Program-made: the position numbers and the translations under genes | Part shown: positions 43,632 through 56,696 of the stretch, in pieces | Layout of the letters: each line of letters opens with the position of its first letter | How positions within the stretch are numbered: position 1 is the stretch's first letter | Source of the DNA: Stromatinia cepivora | Taxonomy: Eukaryota > Ascomycota > Leotiomycetes > Helotiales > Sclerotiniaceae | Length of the DNA: 64,000 bases | Assembly (NCBI GenBank): GCA_014898415.1 | Contig: RCTD01000018.1 | Location: forward strand, 687,001-751,000 | Direction of reading: 5' to 3' | Notes under the pieces: model-generated | What the model was told of the DNA's origin: nothing | Databases searched by the model: none | What the model saw: the letters and a program-made list of their open reading frames with translations, nothing else

Positions 43632-44469
43632 CTAAGCACGGAACTTGGCACCGATGGAGCGCTTGGTGGTAGCGGCAGTGCTGTTACCAGCAGTACCAGC
43701 GCTGGAAGCCGAGGCCATTTGGAAACAGGCGACACCACCGAATGGTCCAGCGCCAGATGGGTTGGCAAGCTTAACCATGCAGACGTTCTCTTGACCGCCG
43801 ACGGAACCGGTGCAGGTCATTCCAGGTGGCATGGAGACCTTGATGGGGTAGTCTTCGTTGACGTTCTTGGCACGCTTGACGATACCCATGTTGACGAGGG
43901 ATCTCATCATGAGGGAGCGTTGCTTGGGAGCGGCGATGTTACCCTTTTTACCTGGTACTTGAGTAGTAACCTTAGCTTCGGTACCTTGGGAGAAGGCACC
44001 GGTACCAGTTGGGTCGACGATGGCGGAGTATGGTCCAGCTCCGTCAGTGGTGACGATGTGAATGGTTCCGCTAAGTTCACCTCCGTCGGTAACTTGAGGA
44101 AGAGTTGAACCGGACATGGCCATGACATTCTTCATATCAGCCATGGTGTTGGGACCAGCCTTGGTCTTTCCGAGACCATCGGTAGCGGCGTTTTTGCTGT
44201 TGAAGACAGTGGTGTCGACCTCAGTTTGCTTGTTGGTTCCGGCACCAGGGATGACGGCACCTTGGATACCAAGACCAGTGGTATTTCCACCTGCATCACC
44301 AGTCTGAAGTAATGAGTTAGTATGAATAATTGGAAGTGGAGAATGAAGAATGGGATAAATGATGAGATGGGATTGAGAAGGAATGAGATAGATTACTAAC
44401 CAAGACTGCGATCTTGCCATGGGCGGCAACGAATGGGATGATAGCGGCGATGGCGATAGTATAACGCAT
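43632..44469 (-). CDS. Egh16-like (GAS1/MAS-type) secreted protein, two exons
   Basis: Exon 44469-44401 and exon 44303-43632 join across a 97-bp intron (GTTAGT...TTCAG), giving 246 aa. The N-terminus MRYTIAIAAIIPFVAA is a signal peptide ending in Ala-Ala, so the mature chain would start HGKIAVL. The body resembles the Egh16H/GAS1/MAS appressorium-induced family: GNTTGLGIQGAVIPG, QTEVDTTVFNSK, DGAGPYSAIVDPTG, NEDYPIKVSMPPGMTCTG, GGVACFQMA. Paired Cys residues lie at MTCTG, VCMV and ACF. Family members are secreted during early plant infection, and their biochemical role is not settled. It is transcribed toward the POT1 side, with no neighbouring partner gene. Confidence 0.88.
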
Positions 44470-46774
44470 ATTTGCTGTTGGGGTTGGTTGGTTGGGTTTT
44501 TAAAGTTTATTGGAAAATTAAAGATATAAAGATTGTATAAAGCGGGATACTAGTCAATAGTATGCGGCTGGAAGAATAGAAAGATAATTGGAAGATTGAA
44601 AGAACTGGAAAACTGTTGATGCTGAGGAGAGAATTGTAAACGGAGGGATATTGAGTTCCTTTAATACTTGCTCAATCATACGCAAATCGACTCTAGAGTA
44701 CTGTGATCAGACCAAATTTCATAATACGAGAAGATGGTATCCATGAGAAACCTGCCAAGAGAAGTCCAAACTTTCATACTGGACCTGGACTGTGAAGAGA
44801 AGGGGGACAATGTTAAGCCATGCGAAGTCTGTGCGCAGCCTCTGTTCCTGAATTCACAGAGCTTATCCGATGTATTGTGGATACAAGTAATCGAAGGTCT
44901 AGCTATCTTATCAACATAGTGGCAACATAGTGGCAACATACTCGAGTAGTGGAGTGGATTAATATGACCGGATGATAGATAATCCACACTAGATGGAATT
45001 TGTCCATACCCTTTTGGCATTGTAACATTGAAGTCCTGACATCCAGGCGAATTGGCCTACTGCCGGAAAATACTTCGACTGAAGATTTCACTATGGAGGA
45101 ATTATTGAAACAAGAAATGTTTTCATCTTGACAAGTCGCATCGGGATTCAGATACTTCCTGGCAGGTCTAGTCAAACAAAGGTCAGGTTTCTTCAAATGG
45201 TCTTGTCTGTGCGCGTTTCCGAAAGCCAACTCTTGAGTAAAGAGATGGAAATTAATATGGCTAGGGCATCTGAGATATGTTTGCGACCATTCACAACATT
45301 CTGCTTGTTTTGAAGTTTGTCACTGGACCAATTCTAGGTCATACTAATTCTTCTATTTTGCATGCTTGATGCTCAATACTGTACTTGTCAGAATCATCAA
45401 TAAACTTATTGAACTCAAAATACTGGTGTCTCTTGGAAGACCTGTAGCATGAACTCTTTGACTTCTGACACAAGAGAAATCGCTTTGGAATGGACCCTGA
45501 GCATGGGAGGCGGCCGAGTAGCTCCTACTCAGTATACAGTACAGTAGCTCGTGAAGTACCTAAATTAGTGTTGAAGTCGAATTAAGCTTGCTGAATATCC
45601 AGAAACTACCAATCAACAATGGCCAAAACGAGCGATGTGGATCTTAGATGGAGCATGAAAACACACATGGAATTAATCCATGACTCTTGTGTTGGAGAAT
45701 AATGCTTGACCGATTACGGAGTATCACATACTTGGGACCCTTGGAGGTAATCATACGAGTAGAATCAATTGCATATTGTAGATCTTTTCGTCATTCAAAC
45801 AACGACAACAACAACAATACAACCTTCACAATTGGTCGAAGCTTTTTGAGACCTGAATCTCATCGAGTTGCAAACGCTCAAAGAAGTTAAACTGTGCTTA
45901 AAGTCGTATCAAGGGCTAAAAGTAGAGGTGCATCAGGAGATCTTAATTGATTCTACTAACCTTTAAAAAATCTATTATGATTTTATTCCTTGTGTTCGGC
46001 AATTGTTTTGTGTTTTGTTTGATTAGAAATAAAGTCAAATGATGTATCAGAAATGGCCAACTTGAAACGAGAGAGATGGAAAGAACATGACAGTGATAAT
46101 CACGTGGTGGGTATGACCTAGTCGGAAAACCATTGGATATAAGTTGCTGGTCTAAAAATGTACGAACGTGTTTCATGACATAAGCATCCAATGGTTATAG
46201 ATCCGGTGCTCGGATAAAATTGCCTCCCTTAAATCATCCAGCTGTTGCAGACCATGTCGTGTTTTATCGCTTTGTCCCTTATGGTGAGGGTACCTACCGT
46301 GCCAAGGTACCTCGATTCTCTGGCTTATTTCTAGCCTTCCAAATATGATGCAAAACGAGCATGGAAAAATGCAATGGCTGGTAAGGGAAACACATGTGAC
46401 TGGCCACTAGATACATGTGCATTAACGACCTCCAACATGTTACCGATGTTGTACCGTGTTCCTCGATTTTGCTGGTCCCTCGTTGCCAGAAACGAACTTC
46501 TCTTCAAACAACATTTGTGCAAACCTCCCATGTATCCCTTGGGTTCCAAAACGTTTCATGAGCCCGCACAAGCAAGAAGTTGTTCATCCATCAATGCCTG
46601 ATCAGTAGCCATTTCGAGGCAATAGTCAGATTTGTGCGGTAAAAGCTTCCTCACATCATCTCATTCTGGCATACATCAGTGGCATACTTTCCGTGTCTCC
46701 ATTCGTATGGGCCGTGATGTATCCATCCGAGCTCCTGGATAAATTAAATCTTTATCCAGCTCAAGTCCTCCCAT
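44470..46774. other. 2.3-kb gene-poor region
   Basis: This is the promoter side of the Egh16-like gene and the 3' flank of ureD. Frames of 60-115 codons (44676-45020, 44903-45229, 45687-45890, 46331-46601) lack motifs. A tandem duplication catagtggcaa occurs near 44921-44940. Nothing else was recognised. Confidence 0.5.
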
Positions 46775-47764
46775 TCATTCACGAACACACATTAATGAAT
46801 CTTCTCCAAAGATCTCAGATATACTACATTCTTCTTTAATCATGCCGCCAATCCACACACGACCACTCTCAACTGTTGGAGCCCCAAATTTCACCACTGT
46901 GCAGCCTCTCACTTTCGCAGCGGACCAAAGAATCCCTTTCTCCTTTTCTTGTCCAAGTCTTCGAAGTCTCCAGGATTCCTGTCTCGAAAGAATTATTTCG
47001 TTGTCTTTTTCTTTTCTATCATCAGATCGAAAATCTCTAGCACCAATCCTAGGCAGTGCAGCAAATTCTGATAAAAAGAAGGCAGACAACTTTTCGACCA
47101 GCGGACCTTTCAGGATCAAAGTACCGAATATGCCGTTTCCACGCATTTTGTGGCGTAGTAGTTTTTCTTGAGCTGTTGCTTCGTCTCCTTCTAGCAGGAC
47201 ATTATCCCTCAGCAAAAGTCTCCTCTTCATATCCTTCCCCATGGCCCAAATCTCGTTTCGCCCGCTCCATGCTCTTAAATCCCAGTTCTCTCCTCTTGCG
47301 GTTCTACCAGCCGAGACCCAATCTAATACGCAAAGACTTCCATCTTCCTTGAGAGTGAAAGTTTGTGACTGTTCATATACACTTTCAGCGAAAGGTTGAA
47401 CCGGATCGGGTAACAAACAGACTGAAGCCCCGTCTTCAATAGTGACCTGTAAATGTTGACGTGTGATGACATCACGTGTTGGTGATTTGAAGACCTTGGT
47501 ATGACCTTGTGTGACGATACTCAACTTTGCATTTGGGGTGACATCTATCTTAAGATGGACTTGATCCCCACCGACAAGACCTCCACCATATGTTAAGAGA
47601 AAGACAAGAACACTCTTTTGTTCAGCTGAAGGGGATGGAGATATCAATTTCAGTGGGTACTGAAAAGTCATTCTCGACAAAGCAGAGATTGAATGAGGTA
47701 GTAACTGAACAACCAAATGCCCCTCTCCTGGAGCAGACGATGAGGGGGGAAAAGGAGATGCCAT
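46775..47764 (-). CDS. ureD: Urease accessory protein UreD
   Basis: UreD is a scaffold of the urease nickel-insertion complex (with UreF and UreG) that delivers Ni to apo-urease in the cytosol. The single exon encodes 329 aa, with ATG at 47764. Conserved family blocks are visible: FQYPLKLISP, the early LLTYGGGLVGGDQVHLKIDV, ITQGHTKVFKS-type (VTQGHTKVFKSPTRDV), LPDPVQPFAESVYEQSQTF, VLDWVSAGR with GENW next to it, and GTLILKGPL. The length suits fungal members. A Lys/Glu-rich insert (SDDRKEKDNEIILSRQESWR) occurs near the C-terminus. Urease and the other accessory genes are not in this window, as expected for fungi, where they are dispersed. Confidence 0.95.
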   Translation of the reverse strand: MASPFPPSSSAPGEGHLVVQLLPHSISALSRMTFQYPLKLISPSPSAEQKSVLVFLLTYGGGLVGGDQVHLKIDVTPNAKLSIVTQGHTKVFKSPTRDVITRQHLQVTIEDGASVCLLPDPVQPFAESVYEQSQTFTLKEDGSLCVLDWVSAGRTARGENWDLRAWSGRNEIWAMGKDMKRRLLLRDNVLLEGDEATAQEKLLRHKMRGNGIFGTLILKGPLVEKLSAFFLSEFAALPRIGARDFRSDDRKEKDNEIILSRQESWRLRRLGQEKEKGILWSAAKVRGCTVVKFGAPTVESGRVWIGGMIKEECSISEIFGEDSLMCVRE

Positions 47765-48201
47765 GCTGGGGGCTTAGGTAGAAAGTAGAAGAAAGATGTT
47801 GATCTTATCGTATCATGATAAAACTGGTAAATGGTGGTTGTGATTTAGTAAGATTACCAACATAAAGTAAAGCATCTTTCAATCTGTACTCACTTAATAT
47901 TTTCATTATCTACATGTAATTAATTTATCAGAATGATTACCCCATTGGAGAAAAGATAAAGGTATAAAAGAGCGGGAGCAGAAGCGCGATATGGTACCGA
48001 TTACAAGTACATGCTGGAAATGATGGAGAATAAGCGTTGCAAGCCTAAAAGTTGTGGCACTAAACCTAATTAAAAACGTTCAAACGCGATAATTTATTCA
48101 ACTCTCGCGATACGTCAACATTAACCACAACTTCAACCAAACGCGCCCCAATACCTGGAATCATTCTTTAGATTTCAATCAAATGCGCAATTGATGCGCT
48201 G
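47765..48201. other. Divergent promoter region ureD / SCC3
   Basis: This 437-bp region separates ureD (-) from the cohesin gene (+). It has no gene and should contain both promoters. Confidence 0.6.
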
Positions 48202-51200
48202 ATGAGTACTCAACGATTGCCACTCATGGAGATCGAAAATGACGTGTCAAGTACGCCCGTCGCAGGTGGTAGGAGGAAATCAGGACGCGCCGTGAAAGCA
48301 CCTGAGAAGTTCGTTCCTGATCTACCATCGTCTGCTGTTCGATCCACAAACGCCAAAAGGAAGAGATCCGATGAAGAAGGGGAAGATGACGCGTCGGAGG
48401 AGGAAGAAGTAGAACCAGAAGAAGAGGACGAGGACGATGAACTAGAGGAAGAAAGTGCGGGGGAAGAAGAATTAAAAGAAGCTCGAAGGAAAGCCAGAAC
48501 TTCGAAGAAACCGGCAGCAAAGAAACCCAAAATCAATGGTACAGCGCCGCATGCTAGAGCGCCTGCTGTAAGATTACCAAATCGACCCAAGACAGCAAAG
48601 AAAGTTGTTATAGCAGATGATAATACTGAAGGACTTTATGGTATGCGCCATGAGCAATTCTGGTTCCATTTCTACGTTTTACTGACTTGTTTAACAGCCG
48701 ATGTTTATACGAGTGGGCAATCATCCGATGAGGTTGTTTCTAAGTTCCTGGAAAAATATGCACAGAATGGCCCTGGGGCTGTGGCAGAATTGATAAATTT
48801 CGTCTTGAAGAGTGCTGGCTGTGACCTTCAGGTGACTGAGGATGATGTTAATGATTCAGATAATGTTAATGGGAGAATTTCAGACCTTCAGGAAGAACAC
48901 CAAACAGTAGGTTTTGGCATATTTCTTAAAATTAATCGTGCTAATCTATTTTTCAGCAAAACATATCCGACTATCCACTAATCTCACGAGCGAAGAACAG
49001 TCATGCCTTTCGCGCCTCTTTTCTCGATTTCTTCGACTCCTTAAACAGAACAATGGATGCATCTGGGGCACTTTACGATGAGGATGAACCATTAATGGAA
49101 AGCATATTTCATTGGATGGCTTCTATGTCATCTTCAAATCTACGGCCTTTTAGACACACTGCGACTGCCGTCGCTTTGACTATCGCAACTTCTACGTGTC
49201 AAATTGCGAAAGAACAGATAGAAATCGCTGCGAAAACCTTACGTCAGCTTGAGGGAGAAAAGAGAAACAAACGACCCAACAAAGGCAGACTTGCAGAGTT
49301 TGAGAAGAAGGTTCGAGACGGGGAAGGAAAGAAAGAAATTCTAGAAGAGAGACTCAAGGATATCTTTGATACAATTTGGGTGCATAGGTATCGAGATGTT
49401 GACCCGAAGATTAGGATTGAATGTATTGAAGCGATAGGCTTGTGGATTCATACTTTACCTAGTTATTGGTTCGATGGGCAATATCTACGATACCTGGGAT
49501 GGATGCTTACAGATGCGGCTTCAACCATGCGACTCGAAGTGGTCAAGCAGCTGATAAGAATTATGAAGAACTCTTCCAATATCCCAAGATTGGGCACATT
49601 TATCGAAAGATTCAGACCACGTATTATTGAAATCGCTATAAGAGATTCGGATGCTGCTGTTCGGTCGAATGCAGTTGATTTAGTTGATATACTTCGAAAG
49701 GGAGGAATGCTTGAACCAGATGACATTGATGTTATTGGGAAGCTCATTTTCGACTCGGAACCTAAAGTACGCAAAGCTGTGGTTGCATTTTTCGTTGAGA
49801 ATGTCAAGGATGTTTTTGATGAGAAGATTGAGGAACTGGGAGGTGAAGATGCCTTGGAGGAGATTTTGACAGTTGACGATGATGATTACGATTCGCCTCG
49901 TGCTAGTTGGATTAAACTCAAGTGTCTCGCAGAGGTCTTACAAAATTATGATGTTTCAGGTCAGGATGAGGTGCCAGGCCAAATAGAGCAAGCGACTGTC
50001 GAACGTTATTTAGACCTTTCTGGTGGAGAGTCAAGGTTTAGCCTCGCGGCTCAAGCCTTATACGAAAAAATGCCAGAGTTGAAGGAATGGGAGGTTTTGG
50101 CCGGTTACTTATTACATGATCATTCTTCCAGCCCCAGGGGCAAGGGAACTAATCGAGCATTGAAGGAATCTTTTAAACCGGAAGAGACTGAAGAGATCAT
50201 ACTGCTAGAGATATTAAATGCAGTAGTCAAGCTTAATCTGAACCAACTCGGCGAACCAGATAAATCAAGAGACAAAAGCAAAAAGAGAAATGCGAGAGCC
50301 GAATCAGCAGAAATCAAAGAGACAACAGCTCGTCATTTGGCAGACATTATTCCAAGATTACTCAAGAAATTTGGAGCTCACCCGATAACTGCCACTGCTG
50401 TATTACGTTTGGAACATTCTCTGAATCTTGGCGTCTTCCAAGAACTGCGACAAGACTCAACGGGATATGCTAAATTACTTGACGAGATTAGTGCTCAATT
50501 TAGTGGCCATGCTGACAAGAATGTCCTCACTGAAGCAAGCGCAGCAATATTGCATGCAAGAAGCTACGAAGAGTTGGAAGATGTCACAGAAAGTAAACTC
50601 CAGACATTATGGGAGGATACCACGAATATACTTCAAAACATCAATAAAGCTGGTGAGGTATCTGTTAGAGGAGCTTTTACGGATTCAATTCTTGTAGAAC
50701 TTTCAGCCACTCTTGCAAAGGTTGAAAAGCTAGCAAGTATTTCAAATTGTGTTGAAATTCTAGAAGCCGAAACTAATAGCGAAACACCTTCTCCTATTAG
50801 TATTATTCTTGATGTTGTTGCAAGAGGACAACTTGAGGAGGCAAATCCAGATATTGATGCTCAAGAGGACGAAATCGTTATATCGGCTATACGTTCAGCC
50901 ATGTTCTATTTCATGTGGAAAGTACATTCATTGACAAGATCAATTGCATCAGGTGAAGAAATTTCAGACAATGACATTGATTCTCTCAAAGATTGTCAAG
51001 AAACCTTCATACAAAATCTTGTTACCGCTTTATCATCCCGCAGCACTCTTGATCCAGTCCGTCTACTTGCAACAGGTGCTCTTCTCGACCTTCATGTTTT
51101 ATTCGCCACTTTACGACCTCAAGCTACTGCCACTGGACGAAAAGACACCCAAAATCAACCCGAACACATACAATCTCTATTTAAAGAGATCACCCCAGAA

Positions 51201-51824
51201 GCTCAAACCGAATTAACATCTATCTTTGACCATGCCGAGAAACACTTTGCGAAAAAGACCAAAAGACGTCTAGAAGAGCCAGATGAGGATGAAGCCCCTG
51301 AAGACGAACCCGAGGACTCCGAAGATGAAGATGAGGATTCCACGGAGAATGAACGACAGGGTGAAATACTCAAAGCGGAACAACAACTTTGTGAATTAAC
51401 AGGAAAACTTATCTTGGCTATACTCGCAAGAGTCATTGATGCGTCAGGACCTGTGAAAGGAAAGTTACGTAAACGTATTGAGAGGAATAGGGCAAGGTTG
51501 GGACATAATTTCAAAGAAGTAGTAGCATATCTTGATGAACCTAAGGAAAGGGCGAAGAAGAATAAGACCAAGGCTCAATTAGCAGCGGCGGCTGCACAAG
51601 CAAAGAAAGAAGCTATTAGGGTGGAATTGGAAGATGAAGATGTTGAGGAGGAAGAAGATGATGATCCATTCGCAGATGCAGAACCCGAAGAAGGAACTAG
51701 AGAAGATTTAAAGAGAAGAGAATTGATTGAAGATGTTAGTGGCGATGAAGAAGGAGAGGCAGAAGTTGAAGAAAATGGTGATGCGGCTGATGAAGACGAG
51801 GATGAAGATATGCTGGATGATTGA
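48202..51824 (+). CDS. SCC3: Cohesin subunit SCC3/STAG (Psc3/Irr1)
   Basis: This is the HEAT-repeat subunit that binds Scc1/Rad21 and loads or stabilises the cohesin ring on chromatin. The exons are 48202-48640, 48698-48906 and 48957-51824, giving 1171 aa. The N-terminus is disordered and charged, with a long Glu/Asp run at about 58-92 and basic nuclear-localisation-like runs. The STAG domain occupies about 215-340 (ISRAKNSHAFRASFLDFFDS, FRHTATAVALTIATS). The stromalin conserved domain follows (IWVHRYRDVDPKIRIECIEA, WIHTLPSYWFDGQYLRYLGW). Helical repeats make up most of the remainder. The C-terminus is an acidic tail rich in E/D (EDVEEEEDDDPFADAEPEE) to the stop at 51824. The starts and both introns keep frame (LYG|ADVYTSG, HQT|QNISDYP). 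It is an essential single-copy gene in fungi. Confidence 0.96.
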
Positions 51825-53324
51825 GCGATTTGAACGAGGGATTGATTGATTAATGACTTTTCTTCTGATTCTCCTTTTGCACTGTCGCGTTTTCTGCGGA
51901 TATCTCCCTCTTTCTCTCTGTCTCTTTTACTTTGCAGCGATAAAAAGTACGTCGTATGTCGTATGTTGTTTCTTGTATGATAGTCCTAAACCTCGTTGCG
52001 CATTTTGATCGGATTGAGGCGATATTGCTCTGGATAGAGGAGCGCTGGTGGCGTGGATCTCTATTTTGTTTCTTGTGTGCTTGTTTTGCTGGAGGGCGGA
52101 TGAATGGATGAATGGGTTGGGGAGGGGTGGATGATATGGATGAAAGAAGCAATATTGAGTTTGAAGGGGTGAATGAGATTTCGCTGTGCATATTTGCATA
52201 TTTGCATATGGTGTCTGTGTATCTGTATGTATTGAATGAATAGGAAAATTTTCGAAATACATCGAATTGGGCTTTAGGTTGTGATTTGTTTTGATTTGAT
52301 ACTCAACGAATCTTAATGAACCCCTTTTTTGGTGATGCAATGCTTAGGTATTTGGACAGATAATCTTGTGGGTTTGAGAAAGGTTAAATGTGAAATGTGG
52401 AATATAAATACTAGAGTATATATTTAGGAATATATATCGATATTGATCTATGAGTAGTATCAGTATCTTCATCATCTTCATCATCATATTATAATATCCT
52501 ATTTTCATTTTCGTTATAATCGTTACTAGATACCTAATCAACTATTGAAAATTGAAAGTTGATCGAACTCTATACATCTTCAAAATCTATATTATTCTAA
52601 CAACTGTTGTAACTTTCCTCTTTCCTCTTTCCTCGGGTTTTGTAAATCATAGTTAATAATTTATAATAAAACATCTACCTACCCACCTACCTACCCACCT
52701 ATTTACTATACTATATACCATACATCCCATACAGAACAAACATTTCCAAACATTAAACAAGAAATGAGATTAACTATATAATTACAAGAGAGAAGACTAA
52801 TGAAAGATTACTATAAAAAAAATCACTTTATTAATTTTTGAACGAGTCGTTGCCGAGGGGTAAGCTGACTGAATTTGTTTTTCCATTTCTATTAATAAGA
52901 TACTCGTATATTATCAGAGTAAAAATCCATAAGATTAGTCTACTCTAATGATTAAAAAAAAGTAATAAAATTGATTATTTTCCTCTCGAACCAAGCAAAG
53001 CGCTTGCATAGGTACTAAAAGTTCTTCATTCAACCCATCAACCTCTCAACCAACCAACTGACCATCCAATAGATCCGCCAGAAAGATAAAAACGCCTTCA
53101 AGGTATCAATCATATCATATCATCATCATAATACTCAATACTCGCTCGCTCGCCTAATGCCCCATCCGCTCGCATTATACCCATGAAATACATGAGGCAT
53201 CACTTTTCACTTCACCCATTCCAGATCCCACTTTCTAATCATCTGAAAGGGGATTCCCAGCCCACCTAGCTCCTAGCTCCTAGCTCCTAGCTCATCCCAT
53301 ACCCGACAAGCTCGAACTTCAGGC
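51825..53324. other. 1.5-kb AT-rich convergent region
   Basis: This lies between SCC3 (+) and the Zn2Cys6 gene (-). Overlapping minus frames at 51850-52340 have no motif. Simple repeats occur: tcatcttcatcatc at 52466-52486, ctacctaccca at 52674-52702, and four ctagctc units at 53266-53293. No gene was called. Confidence 0.5.
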
Positions 53325-55883
53325 CTATTCTCGTAATCGTTCGAATCCTAGCTTTCCCAGACTTTCGCCACTGTAATCCATCAACGGTCTACCTTGCATT
53401 GGGAATGGCCAAAAGAGAGGATTTTCACCTTCACTCGCAACACCAATACCACACACCATATCCGATTCTTCCATCGCGGTACAAAATTGATTAAAAGAGG
53501 AAGAAGAAGGACGAGCCTGGGAATCAAAAGTATCAGGCTCTATTTGCTCTTCGTTGCCACCGGGAACTTCAATATTCCACTTTTTTGCGAGGTGACGAAG
53601 GATATTGGAGGCGCGGGCGGCAAATCCATGACAATTAGCCATATCTTTAAGGTCTGCAAATCCTTGGGCGACCTTTTCAACACCGAGTTTTGTGTTGCCC
53701 AAGGTTATGAGGTGAGTAATGCCGGCGGCGAGGATAAAATGGGGTACGAAAGAAGGAGTGCGCCTAAGGGTGTAAAGTTGAGAGTAGGAGCTCGCGAGAG
53801 CGGAAATTGCATCTGCAGCTTGATTACAAACATCTCGGGGTGAGACGCCTGATCCGATTAAAGCCAATTTAATGAAGGGGCGGAAAAGAAGCAAGATGGC
53901 GTAGTGATAGTACATACTAGAGATTCTGGTTCAGCACGTGTAATATGTCATATCAAGATTATTATTATACGTACTGTGAAAACAAGACAGATGGTGTGAA
54001 GTTGTGTCCTAATCGTAGAGCGGCAGGAATGGAATCATACCAACGGAGATACCTAGTGTACACCTGAAGTAACGAATTGCTGGTGAAGTTGGAACCGGGA
54101 GCATATAAAAGATACAAGGATTGATGAACCAGCTCAGAAAGCTCGCAAAATGTTGCGTATACACTTCGGATATTCGATGGCTGAGTACAATTACGCTCCA
54201 GTGGTGCACCTGACTCTGTTAGTTAATATATTCTTGAGAATATGTGGCTGCGTAAATTTTACCATCATCTGTATATGGAATCCAAGCAGATGCTTCAATT
54301 GTATCCACAATTGCTGGTTTTATATGCAATTTGGTTGTATGAGAGAATTGAGGTATTCGTCCGATCGTCAATGACCAGGCTCTGTCATAATGTGTCAGTA
54401 CATGAGATACATTCAACTCAATAGAACCAATAATGAGGGGAAACAGTCCAAACATACGAGTCTAAAGAAAAGGCTCCCCAGAATGTGGCTAGTCGTACCG
54501 CTTCCGTTCCTTCAACCGGTTCGCTAGGTCGTTCGCCCATAGCTTCAAGATGAAGACCCATCTCAATTGCTAATCGGAGTGACTGTCCTGAAAGATAAAT
54601 GCTCGCACTAGAGCGACCCCTGCTTGCCTCTCTAATTGCCATCAGCCCTAGTGCTTGAATGGTTGTCAAAGAATGTCGGTCTTCTTCACATTTGAGCAGA
54701 CGTGTAGCTTCGGCAAAAAAATGGCCACCAGCAGTAGAACTGTCATTGGGATCAGTTCTTGCATTTGCATGTGTAGAGAACCGACATCCTAAAGCCAATA
54801 TCGAATTCACTAGCAGCTCACTACAATGGTCTTGTTTCCCATTTCTATAAGCATGAAGAAAATGCTCCTTGCTTAGCGAGGCAAATGTGGGATACTCCCA
54901 GCAGAAATACAGTGCCATGAGATGGTCCACAAAAGCAGAGTCCGATGTGACTTTGGTCCATGATGCTGGAGGATAATCTTGACCGTTTCCTTGTAACGAG
55001 CCAATTCCATTGTTAAGAATAGCTTCTTGACCTTGGCCTCTAGCATATAGTATTGCACTATTTGGAGTAGAATAGTGGGATGCTTCCTCATTCCAGGTAC
55101 CTCCAGTTCCCGAATAATCGAGATTATCAGATAACGTCATAGGATCCGCTGTCCAGTTCATCAGGTCATCTCCAGGAGCAGTACCCGATGATACATTGTT
55201 TACATCGGGCCACGGACCCCACATCCCTTGATTCTCCTCATTGTGAAAGTCGGCAGTTGGTCCTGGCAAGTCTCCTTGTCCTGACGCTGTGAACGGAGAT
55301 GTGATGATTCCTCGAGCCGGCCTGAGCGCATTTCCAATAGCCTGATGATCGGTGAAACTTGTATATGTTGTAATATTTCCTCCTGGGGCCGATGCAACGC
55401 GCGATGGGTTTTGCAAGTTATCCGCAATGCTTTTTAATCCTTCGCCTTGTCGAAGTCGTTCAATGACCTGCGCAGTCTGATCTTGTGAAGCAATAGCAGC
55501 AAGCACACGCTCACTTTGTTGTTGATAAGACTTTAAGTGTTCGATTTCGGATCTCATATTTTCCTTCGATTGACGCACAGGAATTTCGTAAACACACTCG
55601 ACGTTCTTTTGAGATAAACATCTTGCGCAAGGAACTTCGCCATCACACTGGAAGATAAAAAGTGTTAGCGATGATAAAGAACCATATCATTAATTCAGTG
55701 AAAGCCGTAACTTAGTAAATAGAATCAAATACTGTCTATAGATACCTTTGCGCGCTTCTTTCTACATTCTGTGCAAGCATTTGGTGTCACAATTCCTAGA
55801 CCACGCCGTCTTTTCGGATTGCTTGTGTTTGTTTCTTCCCCATTGTTCTTCAAATTGCTTGGATTAGGATTTGTTCCTTGCAT
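53325..55883 (-). CDS. Zn2Cys6 fungal-specific transcription factor, five exons
   Basis: Exons are 55883-55746, 55647-54458, 54381-54263, 54209-53975 and 53916-53325, giving 757 aa. All four introns keep frame. The binuclear zinc cluster is at residues 37-64: CTECRKKRAKCDGEVPCARC continuing to the sixth Cys in NVECVYE. It is split by intron 1 just before the third Cys. A Gln/Arg-rich coiled-coil dimerisation segment follows (KENMRSEIEHLKSYQQQ, VIERLRQGEGLKSIADNL). The fungal_trans regulatory domain covers about 230-500 (CSELLVNSILALGCRF, SIYLSGQSLRLAIEMGLHLE, WGAFSLDS, SLTIGRIPQF, WIPYTDDG). A C-terminal helical part (YYHYAILLLFRPF) completes it. Such factors bind CGG triplets. It is divergent from the hydrolase/SnoaL gene 813 bp away, suggesting that gene may be a target. 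Confidence 0.9.
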
Positions 55884-56696
55884 ATTGAATTATGCGTACA
55901 GACAATGATGATGTGTATTCGTTTTTGTGGTTAAACTTTTCGATGGGGCCAGGGAGATCAATCCCATATTCCGTTGTAAAGTTCTGTGAAGGTTGGATGG
56001 AAAGTCATGAATATCAACATGACCGTGAATGCCGAATGTTGGATGATGGGTGTTTATGACTTGGATATTATAATTATGATGTGTATGTTTATATTTGAAA
56101 GCAAAAGTAATAAATAATCTTGTTGTTTGTAAATTTCCTTGTGATAAAATTTTTGTCAGTAGTAATGCCGTAAATGGTTTTTGAGGTGCTGGGTGGAGTG
56201 GTGTGTTGCTGCATTGTTGGGTTATGGCGGGTGAAGGAAGATGACATCATAAGTGAAGTTTGAAATATAAAAGATGATTGTCCAATGTGAAGTCTAATTA
56301 ATGCAGGGTGAACAAGAGATTCAAGAATTTCCAATTTGGTTCCAAGACTTGGTGGAACCTACTCTACTATACGGGAGTAATTCTACTAGGTACTCGAAAA
56401 TGCCAGGTACCTTTTTTATTGGATCTTACATAGGTAACTGGAAGTAGGAGATATCCATAGTCATTTCACGTGATATACCCTTCTTTTGCTACATTGGCTT
56501 CTTAGGTCACCGCATTGATTTATCCTTATCTACAACCCATCATTCCTCCCCCTCCCCATTGGATACTGGTGGACTGGACAACAATTGGGGTCACGCTCAT
56601 CATTCGATTCTTTATATCCGAAAGGTTTGCATGAAGTGAATTGACTTCAAATCACTCATTCACCCATCACACCACTTTTCATATCGACGTGAAAGG
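55884..56696. other. Divergent promoter region, Zn2Cys6 / hydrolase-SnoaL genes
   Basis: This 813-bp spacer has no supported gene; a minus frame at 56089-56334 is motif-less. It is the likely shared regulatory region of the divergent pair. CGG-type half-sites were not mapped systematically. Confidence 0.5.

Noticed and set aside
48210..48590. Ser-rich minus frame opposite the SCC3 N-terminus
   Set aside because: The poly-Ser is the antisense of the Glu/Asp run of SCC3.
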